Shown here piece by piece: positions 23,213 to 31,619 of a stretch of DNA of 44,340 nt (its first letter is position 1; every line of letters starts with the position of its first letter). The notes under the pieces are model-generated. The model saw only the letters and a program-made list of their open reading frames with translations. It was not told the DNA's origin and ran no database searches. Source of the stretch: a virus; IMG/VR virus record IMGVR_UViG_3300027687_001258, positions 1 to 44,340 of that record; one strand, given 5' to 3'. Made by a program: the position numbers and the translations under genes.

Positions 23213-23377
23213 ATGAAGAATTTATTTTCAGTTCAGGGTGTACTATGCATCCTTATCTTTCTTTGGCTTTATTCATTCATGTGGGTAGATTATCCTCCAA
23301 TAATGTATATTTCATTAGTATGGGCTATCCCGGCTTGGCTTGGATTATTCTCCCTATGCTTCGCTAAAGATAAATAA
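23213..23377 (+). CDS. Small two-helix membrane protein
   Basis: A 54-residue protein beginning MKNLFSVQGVLCILIFLWLY, with two membrane segments separated by a short hydrophilic turn (WVDYPP) and a charged end (FAKDK). A late-type TTTAAATA motif sits a few bases upstream of the ATG; there is no ribosome site. It is too short for most gene finders but its codon pattern and end charges look real. Confidence 0.62.
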   Translation: MKNLFSVQGVLCILIFLWLYSFMWVDYPPIMYISLVWAIPAWLGLFSLCFAKDK

Positions 23378-23438
23378 TTGGCAAGACTACCTTGCATCCT
23401 TTTGTTAAGTACGTTATAAGCATTTGTGGGAGAAAACT

Positions 23439-23804
23439 ATGGCAGAATATTGGGGTTATCATACACTCTTTGACTGTTTACACGGAGACCTAGAACAAGT
23501 ACGTTCAGGCAAAAATATTAAAAGTTTTATTGAAGAACTAGTACCTTCGATTGGAATGAAATCCTATGGTGATCCAATCATTGAACATTTTGCAACACAT
23601 GATATTGATGCGGCAGGACACAGTCTAGTTCAGTTAATTGAAACTAGTTCTATCACAGGACACTTTGTAGATAAGAACGGTGACTTGTATATTGATATTT
23701 TTTCTTGTATGGAATACGATGTTCAAAAAGCTCAAGCAATAGTGCAAAAATATTTTTCACCTGAAAGGATAAGAGTAAATTATTTAACTAGACAGGCAAG
23801 TTGA
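23439..23804 (+). CDS. speD: S-adenosylmethionine decarboxylase-like pyruvoyl enzyme
   Basis: A 121-residue protein with the SpeD order of blocks: GYHTLFDCL, EHFATHDIDAAGHSLVQLIETSSITGHF and DLYIDIFSC. In classical SpeD the self-cleavage site reads ESH; here it reads ETSS, so the pyruvoyl group would form at one of the two serines or not at all. SpeD makes the aminopropyl donor of spermidine. Relatives with altered sites have become ornithine or arginine decarboxylases in some bacteria. The ATG at 23439 follows GGGAGAA; the longer frame starts 15 bases earlier without support. It overlaps no neighbour. Confidence 0.78.
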   Translation: MAEYWGYHTLFDCLHGDLEQVRSGKNIKSFIEELVPSIGMKSYGDPIIEHFATHDIDAAGHSLVQLIETSSITGHFVDKNGDLYIDIFSCMEYDVQKAQAIVQKYFSPERIRVNYLTRQAS

Positions 23805-23806
23805 AA

Positions 23807-24079
23807 ATGTCTAATAAAAAATATCCATTTTGGGCCAGAGGCAATCATCATTTAAAACATAGTAATATGTCTTATTCATATCATTGTTGGCACTCTTTTT
23901 ATAATGGATCTAGATTACTCTTATTTGTTCTCACTAGTTACATACATGCAATTTGTCCATGGCTATTTAAATTCCATGCCGCACATGGAGTTATTAGAAT
24001 AAATGAAGAACTAAAACGTATGCCACATTTAAAACAAGCAATGAAAGACATTGCAAAAGAGTATAAACAAAAGGATTAG
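23807..24079 (+). CDS. Small membrane protein, DUF6356-like
   Basis: A 90-residue protein with a His-rich N-terminus (YPFWARGNHHLKHSN), one central hydrophobic segment (LLLFVLTSYIHAICPWLFKF) and a charged C-terminal helix. The HAICPWLF pattern recalls a small membrane family (DUF6356) seen in phages and alphaproteobacteria. The ATG at 23807 is two codons after a TTG that overlaps the SpeD stop. Function unknown. Confidence 0.6.
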   Translation: MSNKKYPFWARGNHHLKHSNMSYSYHCWHSFYNGSRLLLFVLTSYIHAICPWLFKFHAAHGVIRINEELKRMPHLKQAMKDIAKEYKQKD

Positions 24080-24085
24080 GTAGTA

Positions 24086-24886
24086 GTGACTTGGGGTAAC
24101 CAAATAAAAGAGAAAATCTCTTTCTTCCATATGAACGCATGGAATAGACGTCCAAATGCAAATATATTTTATAGTCCAGGTGTTGACAGATGTTTTGCAG
24201 TTGATACGTTTGATCCATATACAGCATTTGATGTTGCTAAAATATTAAGCAGTAAAATGCCTGCTATTGCAGTACTAACATTACATTACGAAGATCGAAC
24301 AGATGTTAATAATGGTAATGTTACAAACTTTACTGTTTCAGATAAGCAAATTATAGGTGGTGCCGCAGGTTTGCTATTCAGTAGACAAACACCAGTATAT
24401 AGAAAGATGCGAACTTCTGTACTACAAGAATGTGATAGTATGCCTTTAGATTACAAGCCAGGATCTACAGGTTACGATTCGTTTATGAAAATATCAAAAT
24501 ATACTAAATTTGTAATCCGTTGCTGGCATGTGACTAAACTATTTGACATGGTACATAACTTCTTACCAATGGAAGAATTTGCAAATGATTATCTTGCTGG
24601 AGAAGTGCCAGAGGATATGTGTTTGCCAGCAGACAGTAGTAACACAACTTCTTCTGCATTTGGTCCTAAGAATGAGATTCGTAGAATACTTTATAATGCA
24701 GACACAGTCGAGGAAGCAATGGAAAACATTGCAGATATGTGGAGAGCAAATAATACACCTCATTCCTTTCCAATGCGTAAAATGTTCTATGTATTATTAG
24801 ATCATGCAGACTATCCAGAGCCAGAAGATTTAGGTGCTACACAATCAGATACAGACTTAACACATTACTCAGGATACTTACTATGA
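24086..24886 (+). CDS. Partner protein, family 2, of AsnB-like cassette 4
   Basis: A 266-residue protein starting at GTG. It shares with the product at 36441 the blocks YSPGVDRCFAVDTFDPYTAFDVAKILSS... near the N-terminus, KMP(A/V)IAVLTL, RRILYNADTVEEAMENIADMW near the end and a final DHADYPEP. Family 2 may be a distant version of family 1 since both open with a strand-turn-strand before a helix. Its stop overlaps the synthetase ATG (ATGA). No known domain; a role with the synthetase is inferred from pairing. Confidence 0.73.
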   Translation: MTWGNQIKEKISFFHMNAWNRRPNANIFYSPGVDRCFAVDTFDPYTAFDVAKILSSKMPAIAVLTLHYEDRTDVNNGNVTNFTVSDKQIIGGAAGLLFSRQTPVYRKMRTSVLQECDSMPLDYKPGSTGYDSFMKISKYTKFVIRCWHVTKLFDMVHNFLPMEEFANDYLAGEVPEDMCLPADSSNTTSSAFGPKNEIRRILYNADTVEEAMENIADMWRANNTPHSFPMRKMFYVLLDHADYPEPEDLGATQSDTDLTHYSGYLL

Positions 24887-26184
24887 ACCTTGACACAAAA
24901 ATGTATTATACATCAGTTAACTGGGACGGACAAGAAGGAAATAAGTTTTGGGAAGAAACTTATAATGAAGTAGGAGCAGGAGGCAAGTTTGTAATAGATT
25001 TTGCTAGGAGAATTAATCCTAATAGATTTTCTTCTAGGGATAGTTCAACTTGGACACTTCCTTGGCCAGATGAAGTTTTACCTAAGTACAAGTTAGTTGA
25101 TTACGATCCTAACTACACAGGATCTTTTGCAGAAGCATCTGATAGCAAAGCAATGGAGTATGCCAGGCGTATTGATGAGAACGATGAGAAGTTTGCAATT
25201 ATGTATTCTGGAGGCATTGATTCAACAATCATTACAACTGCTCTAATTAAAAACTTAACTGAAGAACAACTTAAAAATGTTATTATTTGTACTAGTGTTC
25301 AAGCAGTAGTTGAAAATCCAAATTATTGGCGTAGATTTATATACGGCAAGTTTAAAATTATTGATTCTATGATTAACAAATACGATATGCTGTTAGAGCA
25401 AGGATATACTCCTGTTACAGCAGATGATGGAGATTGTATTCATGGAACAGTACTAGGCTTAAACTTCTATCATGCATGGGAGCAAAAGATTGGTGCAAAA
25501 CTTAGCGAGGACCAACGCAGGCACGTTAGAAACAACTTACATAAATTAAGCGACAAGGATACTCATTTTAGTGTATTTGAAGATGCATTAGTTGAGTATT
25601 TTCAGTATAGCGATACACCTTGGTGGCCTGTTCCTAGGAATCCAAATCCAGATCCTAAGTTTGGTCGTAAACTATACGACAAATATGCCTTAAATGCAAA
25701 TACTGCATCTTGTCCTGTTATTAGTTTACAAGATTTCTTTTGGTGGTTAATTTTTAATGTTAAGATGATTAACTGTGGTGTTAGAGGTGCAATGTATTAT
25801 AACGATCGTTATGATATGAATACTGCAATAAACAAAATTGAGAATTGGTATCTATGGCCAGCATACCAACAATGGTCGATGAACAATAATAATAACGGAC
25901 AAAAAATTGGCTATAGTGCTGGTACATATAAAAAAGCCGCTAGGGATTATATCTTTGATTTAGATCAAAATATTTGGTATAGAGACTTTAAACTAAAATT
26001 AGAAAGCATGGGACAAAATAGTGTTAGACAGAAAGTTGATACATCTGTATATCCTAAACCCATGCATAGGTTTGGTATTACAACTGACTATAAAGTAGTC
26101 AACGTATTAGATGCAGATGTACAGGATTATATTAAGCATCATTTATCAAACTTTAAGATAACATGGAGTGAGGAGACAACATGA
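24883..26184 (+). CDS. AsnB-like PP-loop synthetase, cassette 4
   Basis: A 433-residue protein. SGGIDS is at residues 109-114. TADDGDCIHGT lies where AsnB has GEGxDElFgGY. QDFFWWLIFNVKM and QQWSMNNN match the motifs of the other cassette enzymes. An N-terminal extension of about 80 residues (VNWDGQEG, FVIDFARRI, TWTLPWP) is shared only with the enzyme at 37166, which makes these two a subfamily. There is no glutaminase domain. Its end overlaps the GNAT gene (ATGA), giving a three-gene operon. Confidence 0.83.
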   Translation: MNLDTKMYYTSVNWDGQEGNKFWEETYNEVGAGGKFVIDFARRINPNRFSSRDSSTWTLPWPDEVLPKYKLVDYDPNYTGSFAEASDSKAMEYARRIDENDEKFAIMYSGGIDSTIITTALIKNLTEEQLKNVIICTSVQAVVENPNYWRRFIYGKFKIIDSMINKYDMLLEQGYTPVTADDGDCIHGTVLGLNFYHAWEQKIGAKLSEDQRRHVRNNLHKLSDKDTHFSVFEDALVEYFQYSDTPWWPVPRNPNPDPKFGRKLYDKYALNANTASCPVISLQDFFWWLIFNVKMINCGVRGAMYYNDRYDMNTAINKIENWYLWPAYQQWSMNNNNNGQKIGYSAGTYKKAARDYIFDLDQNIWYRDFKLKLESMGQNSVRQKVDTSVYPKPMHRFGITTDYKVVNVLDADVQDYIKHHLSNFKITWSEETT

Positions 26185-26753
26185 GGCGTAAGGGACCAGT
26201 AAAACAAGATGCACAAGGAATGGACGTTCAAATCTGGCACACAGATACAATAGGACAAGAGCCAGACTTAACTGCTTCTTACTATAAAGCAACATTATTC
26301 TTACTTGAAAAGGGTTGGGGTATGACTCCTTATGAACTTGCATCAAGTTCGCATAGAGCAATATTTTTAACAACTGCAACAGATCCTGAGGAGTTCTTAG
26401 GAGGAGTCATTTGGGAATATCATTCGTTCAATAGACAAGCAATGATTGTTCTTATTTGGACTGAAGACAAATGGAGAGGTAGACACTTGTATACTTTACT
26501 GCAACATGAACTTGAAAAAGAAAGTGTATTATGTGGAGGAACAAGTATTGCTAGTATGGCCCACGCAGATAATGCTCCTAGATTAAAAGCAGGAGCAAGG
26601 GAAGGAATGTTACCTCAATTTCATAGATTGTATAAAGATCTAACTCCTGACTTATATGAGAGAAAGAAAGCTCTTGTTAACGAAATGGGAAAATCATGGC
26701 CAGAGTTGAATAGAGAACGATGGAAATTAGAATCCCGTATGATGGTCAAATAA
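26181..26753 (+). CDS. GNAT-family acetyltransferase-like protein
   Basis: A 190-residue protein. EFLGGVIWEYHSFNRQAMIVLIWT is the central strand pair, WRGRHLYTLL the helix with the acyl-CoA pyrophosphate loop (R/G-x-x-G/A pattern), and SMAHADNAPRLKAGAREGM the following strand and helix of GNATs. It is translated together with the cassette 4 enzyme, so it may acylate the amide product or a partner. It has no exact partner in the other cassettes. Confidence 0.72.
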   Translation: MRRKGPVKQDAQGMDVQIWHTDTIGQEPDLTASYYKATLFLLEKGWGMTPYELASSSHRAIFLTTATDPEEFLGGVIWEYHSFNRQAMIVLIWTEDKWRGRHLYTLLQHELEKESVLCGGTSIASMAHADNAPRLKAGAREGMLPQFHRLYKDLTPDLYERKKALVNEMGKSWPELNRERWKLESRMMVK

Positions 26754-26774
26754 GCAAATAATCAAATAAACAGG

Positions 26775-26803
26775 TTGACATTAACATTACAATAGTGTAT
26801 TAT
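26775..26803 (+). promoter_or_regulatory. Sigma70-type promoter before tRNA-Arg
   Basis: TTGACA (26775-26780), 17-base spacer, TATTAT (26798-26803). It drives the tRNA and probably the methyltransferase gene. Confidence 0.7.
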
Positions 26804-26822
26804 AAGGAACAATTTGGAGTAA

Positions 26823-26899
26823 CTGCCCTTAGCTCAGCTGGACAGAGCAACGGTCTTCTAAACCGTAGGTCGCAAGTTCGAATCTTGCAGGGCAGGCCA
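26823..26899 (+). tRNA. tRNA-Arg (anticodon UCU)
   Basis: A 77-base cloverleaf: acceptor stem CTGCCCT/AGGGCAG, D stem GCTC/GAGC, anticodon loop CTTCTAA with TCT, T stem GCAAG/CTTGC, T loop TTCGAAT and an encoded CCA. It reads AGA, the arginine codon common in this AT-rich DNA. Confidence 0.96.
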
Positions 26900-26915
26900 A
26901 ATGCAAGGATTAATA

Positions 26916-27575
26916 ATGACAAAGAGAAAAATCCCAACACAGGAAGAGAAAAATCAAGATCATCAATTACACGTTGACTGGGTTTTAGAAAAAACAAATT
27001 TTAAAAGAAATGGCTTCTTTGTTGAAATGGGTGCCGTTGATGGCATCAGACTCAGTAACACATTAATATTAGAACGAGATTATAGTTGGTCGGGTATTTT
27101 AGCAGAGCCTGATCCAAGACATCACGAAAGCCTAAAGAACAATAGACCTAGTAGCAGTATTGAGTTTGATTGTGTTTGGAATCAAACTGGCCAAACACAA
27201 ACATTCCTTCAATCTAAAGAAATTAAAGATCAACGCAGTACACTTTCACATTTTGTAGACGAAGGAAGAGCACAACGACTTCTAAAGAAATGGCCTACCA
27301 TTGAGGTTAAAACTATAAGCCTATTGGATATGCTTGATAAGCATAATGCGCCAAAGTACATAGATTATTTTAGCCTTGACACCGAAGGTAGCGAATATCA
27401 AATTCTTAGAACTTTTGATTTTAGCAAATACAAGTTTGGATTAATTACAGTAGAGTGGAACCATCATAAAGTAAGAGGAAAACGTATCTACGATCTTCTA
27501 ACATCTAATGGTTATTACATACCCGAAAACTCAAAAGACATATTTAAATTCGACTATGCCTTTGTTAATAAATAA
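26916..27575 (+). CDS. FkbM-family SAM-dependent methyltransferase
   Basis: A 219-residue protein. The SAM motif is GFFVEMGAVDGI (about residues 33-44), followed by WSGILAEPDP and, near the end, DYFSLDTEGSEYQIL, the typical FkbM pair. These enzymes methylate sugars, lipids or polyketides. The ATG at 26916 follows AAGGATT. It comes directly after tRNA-Arg, before a membrane protein. The substrate is unknown; in phages such enzymes may modify a glycan. Confidence 0.82.
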   Translation: MTKRKIPTQEEKNQDHQLHVDWVLEKTNFKRNGFFVEMGAVDGIRLSNTLILERDYSWSGILAEPDPRHHESLKNNRPSSSIEFDCVWNQTGQTQTFLQSKEIKDQRSTLSHFVDEGRAQRLLKKWPTIEVKTISLLDMLDKHNAPKYIDYFSLDTEGSEYQILRTFDFSKYKFGLITVEWNHHKVRGKRIYDLLTSNGYYIPENSKDIFKFDYAFVNK

Positions 27576-27579
27576 TGTT

Positions 27580-27936
27580 ATGGAAGCCGTCTACTTAATT
27601 TTATTAATATTCAAACATGCTATAGTAGACGTTGGCCTTCAAAGACACTTGGGTGTACAAAAGAAACACCAATGGCTTAGCCCTAAAGCCCAAATACATT
27701 ATCTAAGTCACGGTGCTGGTACTTTTATAGTATTAGTGACACTTGATCCTGCTCTAGCATTAATTGCTGGATTATGTGATTGGATTGCACATTGGCATAT
27801 TGACTTTACAAAAACTAACATTAACAACAAATACGAACTGAACAATGCAGATTATGCCTATTGGTGGCTCCTTACTATTGATCAGTTATTGCATTACACA
27901 ACATATTTTCTTATAATATATTTTATATTTTTTTAA
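27580..27936 (+). CDS. Membrane protein, DUF3307-like
   Basis: A 118-residue protein with four hydrophobic segments. The pattern HAIVDVGLQRH, LSHGAGTF, AHWHIDFTK and IDQLLHYTTYFL matches the conserved H, D, Q and H/DQ/H spacing of DUF3307. I choose the ATG at 27580, just after the methyltransferase stop; 27556 and 27508 are earlier in-frame options. No ribosome site is clear. Function unknown. Confidence 0.6.
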   Translation: MEAVYLILLIFKHAIVDVGLQRHLGVQKKHQWLSPKAQIHYLSHGAGTFIVLVTLDPALALIAGLCDWIAHWHIDFTKTNINNKYELNNADYAYWWLLTIDQLLHYTTYFLIIYFIFF

Positions 27937-27975
27937 AATTTCATTGTCATTAAATGGTTACTTTACCTAATGTAT

Positions 27976-27983
27976 CATAAATA
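27976..27983 (+). promoter_or_regulatory. T4-late-type motif CATAAATA
   Basis: CATAAATA lies 25 bases upstream of the lipase ATG, with a normal leader and AATAAGGAA ribosome site after it. It likely drives lipase and fibre genes late in infection. Confidence 0.45.
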
Positions 27984-28007
27984 TTAGGGTAATAAGGAAT
28001 CAAAAAT

Positions 28008-28787
28008 ATGCTATCAGAAATGAATTTTAAGGAGCAGAGTTATATATTCTCGCTCCTGGCGGGTAACGCCTATAAGGACGAAAAAGAAGCAACACCAATA
28101 TTCAAAGAACATGGTTTCAAAAACATTAAGTTTGTTGATGTTGACTCAAGTCAAGCATACATTATATGGAATGCAAAAGACTTAATTATATGTTGTAGAG
28201 GCACCGAGCCAACAGAATTCAAAGACATTGCCGCAGATGTAAGAATCCTGCTAGTTAAACCAGCTACTGGTCAACCCGGAAGAGTCCATAAAGGATTTAA
28301 AGTAAGTGTTGACAGAATATGGCCTGGTATAATTAATACATTAAAATTAAAAAATCAAAAAGTTTGGGTTTGTGGACATTCCTTAGGAGGTGCTATGGCA
28401 TGCCTAATAGGAAATCGTTTTCATGAAATGGAAGGACTACCTTCAGTAGAAGCTGTCTTTACATATGGAGAACCACGTTCAGGTGATCGTAAGTTTGTTG
28501 ATAATCTTAGTGTAACTCATCATAGATGGGTAAACGGTGCTGATATAGTTCCAAAGGTTCCACCGGATTTGTTTGGCCGTTATAAACATCATGGTAAATT
28601 ACATTATATGAACCATTGGGGTAATGTAAGGCAGATGACATACTGGCAAGCAGTTAAAGACCAGTTAAGAGGTTTCTGGAAAGGACTTAAAAATTTCAGT
28701 ATAAACTTCTTTGTCAATCATAGTATTGATAGATATATTAATCAATTAAAACGTTATAAAGACGGCGACGAACGCCCTCAAGTGTAA
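28008..28787 (+). CDS. Class 3 lipase-like hydrolase
   Basis: A 259-residue alpha/beta hydrolase. The nucleophile elbow is GHSLGGA (Ser125), the acid D178 (VNGADIVPKVP) and a His follows in the YKHHGKLHYMNH segment. YGEPRSGDRKFVD is typical of class 3 lipases. No signal peptide is present, so it may act in the cytoplasm or be part of the virion. Its position just before the fibre gene, under a late-type motif, fits a late role such as attack on host lipids at entry or lysis. Confidence 0.82.
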   Translation: MLSEMNFKEQSYIFSLLAGNAYKDEKEATPIFKEHGFKNIKFVDVDSSQAYIIWNAKDLIICCRGTEPTEFKDIAADVRILLVKPATGQPGRVHKGFKVSVDRIWPGIINTLKLKNQKVWVCGHSLGGAMACLIGNRFHEMEGLPSVEAVFTYGEPRSGDRKFVDNLSVTHHRWVNGADIVPKVPPDLFGRYKHHGKLHYMNHWGNVRQMTYWQAVKDQLRGFWKGLKNFSINFFVNHSIDRYINQLKRYKDGDERPQV

Positions 28788-28808
28788 AAGGTAAAGGTAT
28801 TCATTTTT

Positions 28809-30317
28809 ATGGAACAAGAAAAAGATTTAAACAAGGCTGAAGCTCACGCCGACGCTGAAGCATCTGCTAGTACGGAAGTAACAGATTCAAGTGTAAGTGC
28901 AGAAGCAGGAGCCAAAGTTGAAGCAGGAGCATCAGCAGAAACAAGTGCAGAAACTCATGCTACACAAGGAGCATTAAGTGAAAGTGCTGAAGCTAGTGCA
29001 GGAGTTAGTGCAACTGCTGAAGCTAGTGCAGGAGCATATGCTCAAGCTGGATTTGACGGTGATGATGTTAGTGCAGGAGCAGGAGCAATGGTTGAAGCAA
29101 AAGTAGGCGTAGAAGCTCACGCAGGCGGAAGTGCTGAAGTTGGAGTTGACGCTGGACCATTAGGTAAAGTTACGTTAGCTGGTGCAGAAGGTGAAGCTCA
29201 TGCAGGTGCTTATGCAGAAACTCATGCTGGTGCAGAAATTCATGCTAGTGCTGGAAAACATGGTGTTGAGGCAGGCGGTGGAGCAATAGCTGGTGCAAGT
29301 ACTGGTGTTGATGCAGGCGCATCCGGAACACTAGATTCTCCAATTGGCTCAGTCGGTGGTGAAGTAAATGCTGGAGTTAGTGTTGGCGAGCAAGTAGGTG
29401 TTGAAGGCGAAGGACATGCAACTATACATGATGGACAAGTTAGTGTTGGTCTTAGTGGCGAAGCCGCAGTACTAGTCGGTGTTGATGTTGACATTGATGT
29501 TGAATTTGATGCAAGCCCAATTATTAATATTGGACACGTTACATACAATGTAATTACTCATCCTCAAGAAGCAATGACACAAGCAAAAGGTCTTATAGCA
29601 ACTGCAGGACAGCAAGCAACTGATGCTATCGCTAATGCAGAAAAAATTAAGAACGCAACTGTTAAAGCCGCAACTGATGAAGCTGATAGAGTTAAAAAAG
29701 AAGCTAATAGAGAGTTGAAGTCATGTCAAGAAGAATGTGCTAACATTATTTCTTCGGCAAACAAAGCAATGACAGAAGCCGCAGAAGAGGTTGCTAGAAT
29801 AGCCGCAGAAAATGTTGCAAAAGCAAAACAAGCCGCAGAAGACGCGGCTAGAGATGCTCAAGAAGAAGCTGAAAAACAAGCCGCATTGGCAGCTCACAGA
29901 GCTGAAATGGTTAAACAAAAAGCCGCAGATGCTGCCGCTAAAGCACAAGCTGAAGCACAACGCCAGGCAGAAGTTGCCCAACAGCAAGCCCTACAAGCTC
30001 GTAGACAAGCTGAAGCACAGGCACAACAAGCCGCGGCAATGGCACAACGATCTGCAAACGCCGCAAGGGATGCCGCAAAGAAATCTGGACGTACAATTAA
30101 AAAGTTCTTTAGTGATGTTAGATTAAAAGAAAACATTAACTTAGAAAACTTTGATACTACTACTGAACTTTCTTGGTATTCGTATAATTATGTTTGGGAT
30201 AGTGAGACAAGACATACAGGTGTTATGGCTCAGGACTTACTAGGTACAAAGTATCAAGATGCTGTTAGTGTTGAAAAAGGACATTATATAGTTGATTACG
30301 GAAAACTTCCTAACTAG
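28809..30317 (+). CDS. Alanine-rich fibre-like protein with S74 self-cleaving chaperone domain
   Basis: A 502-residue protein. Residues 1 to about 245 are a low-complexity region of alternating small residues (EASASTEV, AGAKVEAGAS, AGVSATAEASAGA) that probably form a repetitive beta or coiled shaft. Residues about 260-430 are an Ala/Lys/Glu-rich coiled coil. The C-terminus is a peptidase S74 chaperone: SDVRLKENI, with the cleavage Ser near 435 and the Lys and Asn of the dyad, then YNYVWDSE and HTGVMAQDLL. This domain trimerises phage fibres and cuts itself off. No N-terminal particle-binding domain is visible. Confidence 0.8.
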   Translation: MEQEKDLNKAEAHADAEASASTEVTDSSVSAEAGAKVEAGASAETSAETHATQGALSESAEASAGVSATAEASAGAYAQAGFDGDDVSAGAGAMVEAKVGVEAHAGGSAEVGVDAGPLGKVTLAGAEGEAHAGAYAETHAGAEIHASAGKHGVEAGGGAIAGASTGVDAGASGTLDSPIGSVGGEVNAGVSVGEQVGVEGEGHATIHDGQVSVGLSGEAAVLVGVDVDIDVEFDASPIINIGHVTYNVITHPQEAMTQAKGLIATAGQQATDAIANAEKIKNATVKAATDEADRVKKEANRELKSCQEECANIISSANKAMTEAAEEVARIAAENVAKAKQAAEDAARDAQEEAEKQAALAAHRAEMVKQKAADAAAKAQAEAQRQAEVAQQQALQARRQAEAQAQQAAAMAQRSANAARDAAKKSGRTIKKFFSDVRLKENINLENFDTTTELSWYSYNYVWDSETRHTGVMAQDLLGTKYQDAVSVEKGHYIVDYGKLPN

Positions 30318-30990
30318 GAATTTTTAAATCTGCCCATGGTTGTTGGAATCTTATTGATAATAATAACCGTGGGCTCATTCCGTCCCAGTTAATAGAGTGC
30401 AAAATATCAGTTCTAACAAATGAAGATTCTTTGTTTAGTTTAGCTAATGTATTACATTTGAAGTCTGGTTCACCTAGTAATTTATATTGACCAGCTCTAC
30501 TTTTCTCAGCACCACCTTTGGCTTGTAAACGTTTAGCAGGGATACCATCAGGCCTAGGAAATTCAGCAACACGAACTTTCCAATGATCTCTATCGCAGTT
30601 CCACCAGTTCATTTCTTGTTTTTCATCTCCATTTAGTAAGATGTTAAATCGAACAGGAATGTTATGTTTGTCTCCGCTATGTTTATCGGGACCGGTTGTA
30701 TCAATATGTGGATTACCACGTGGATCGTCTAACGGTTCAGTAAGTGATTTGTAGATGAAGAAATTTACATCACCATCTACTAGCCCATATGTTTTAGTAA
30801 AGTCGTTAATTTCAGCATATGCTTTTGATTGTTTCCATGCTTGAATCATATCAGGTTGAGGAGTTATTAAAGCGGCTGACAACGGAGCATTATCTTGGTA
30901 ATCTTGTACCATTGGTTTTGTTATTTCTTGAGCCCAATTCCATGACTCATCGGAAAGGCTGAACGAAACGGTTAAAAAAGGTTGCTCCAT
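30310..30990 (-). CDS. 2OG-Fe(II) oxygenase-like protein
   Basis: A 226-residue protein. H95 and D97 (NPHIDTTG) and a distal His in DILHSINWDG, followed by Arg in MSPRLLLSIRF, form the expected triad and 2OG clamp. The start at 30990 is chosen because a late-type CATAAATA lies 5 bases upstream; the frame extends further without support. It converges with the fibre gene and is followed by no other minus-strand gene. Substrate unknown; one of six oxygenases here. Confidence 0.72.
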   Translation of the reverse strand: MEQPFLTVSFSLSDESWNWAQEITKPMVQDYQDNAPLSAALITPQPDMIQAWKQSKAYAEINDFTKTYGLVDGDVNFFIYKSLTEPLDDPRGNPHIDTTGPDKHSGDKHNIPVRFNILLNGDEKQEMNWWNCDRDHWKVRVAEFPRPDGIPAKRLQAKGGAEKSRAGQYKLLGEPDFKCNTLAKLNKESSFVRTDILHSINWDGMSPRLLLSIRFQQPWADLKIPS

Positions 30991-31004
30991 ACCAGTATTT
31001 ATGG

Positions 31005-31033
31005 TTGACTTTAGTTTACATATGCCATATAAT
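31005..31033 (+). promoter_or_regulatory. Sigma70-type promoter
   Basis: TTGACT (31005-31010), 17-base spacer, TATAAT (31028-31033), a full-consensus -10. It drives the gene at 31058 and lies back-to-back with the minus-strand oxygenase gene. Confidence 0.75.
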
Positions 31034-31057
31034 AGTAAAATAACGAAAGGAACAAGA

Positions 31058-31342
31058 ATGCTAACTTCTAATACAAAAGACATAGTGCATATTGACGTAG
31101 GCATTAATAAGAAAGAAGGTAAGTGGCTTGGCGCCTGGACACCTAAAAATCCAGATGCTGTCGCACAACTTTATAATGAAGCTCCTTCGACTCATCATAT
31201 TACTGCAAACAGGCGAGAAGAACTAGAACGTAAACTTGAAAAAGCATTACGTCTGGCCTTCCCTAAAGCAAATTATATTGTGCAACATCGTGAGTCTATT
31301 ACTGAAGCACAAGATCCTCTAACCGGATATATCAATGCGTGA
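31058..31342 (+). CDS. Small protein of unknown function
   Basis: A 94-residue soluble protein. The ATG at 31058 follows AAAGGAA and the promoter at 31005; the longer frame begins inside the promoter and is rejected. HIDVGINKKEGKWLGAWTP forms the first strands; ANRREELERKLEKALRLAFP is a helix. The stop overlaps the next ATG, so it is coupled to the membrane protein behind it. Function not recognised. Confidence 0.62.
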   Translation: MLTSNTKDIVHIDVGINKKEGKWLGAWTPKNPDAVAQLYNEAPSTHHITANRREELERKLEKALRLAFPKANYIVQHRESITEAQDPLTGYINA

Positions 31343-31619
31343 TACCAGGCATGAACAAATAGGAATTAGAATAATTCGTAGTGCTATGGGTTGGTTGATG
31401 TTGTTTGGAACATTAGGAGTGCTTCTAGGCTCACAGGTATGGGTGTGGGAGACTTATAGTGCCACTCCTGGGCTTCTGGTACTATTTGAGGGTTTATGGT
31501 GTGTTGCTTCAGCAGTATTTTTAGGAATAATTGTAGTATTTGCTGAAAAAAACTTGCCTCCTAAGGAAATTATTTTACAACCTGTTGATAAACAACAAGA
31601 AAATTCCACACTTAATTGA
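31335..31619 (+). CDS. Small two-helix membrane protein
   Basis: A 94-residue protein with two membrane segments (about residues 15-37, 45-70, AMGWLMLFGTLGVLL and LLVLFEGLWCVASAVFLGIIVVF) and a short polar tail. The start overlaps the upstream stop by 8 bases, which supports coupling. It ends just before the promoter of the exported hydrolase pair. Function unknown. Confidence 0.62.
   Translation: MRDTRHEQIGIRIIRSAMGWLMLFGTLGVLLGSQVWVWETYSATPGLLVLFEGLWCVASAVFLGIIVVFAEKNLPPKEIILQPVDKQQENSTLN

Noticed and set aside
28809-30136. Long open frames on the other strand and other frames of the fibre gene
   Set aside because: They are shadows of the alanine-rich repeats, with low-complexity composition and no ribosome sites.
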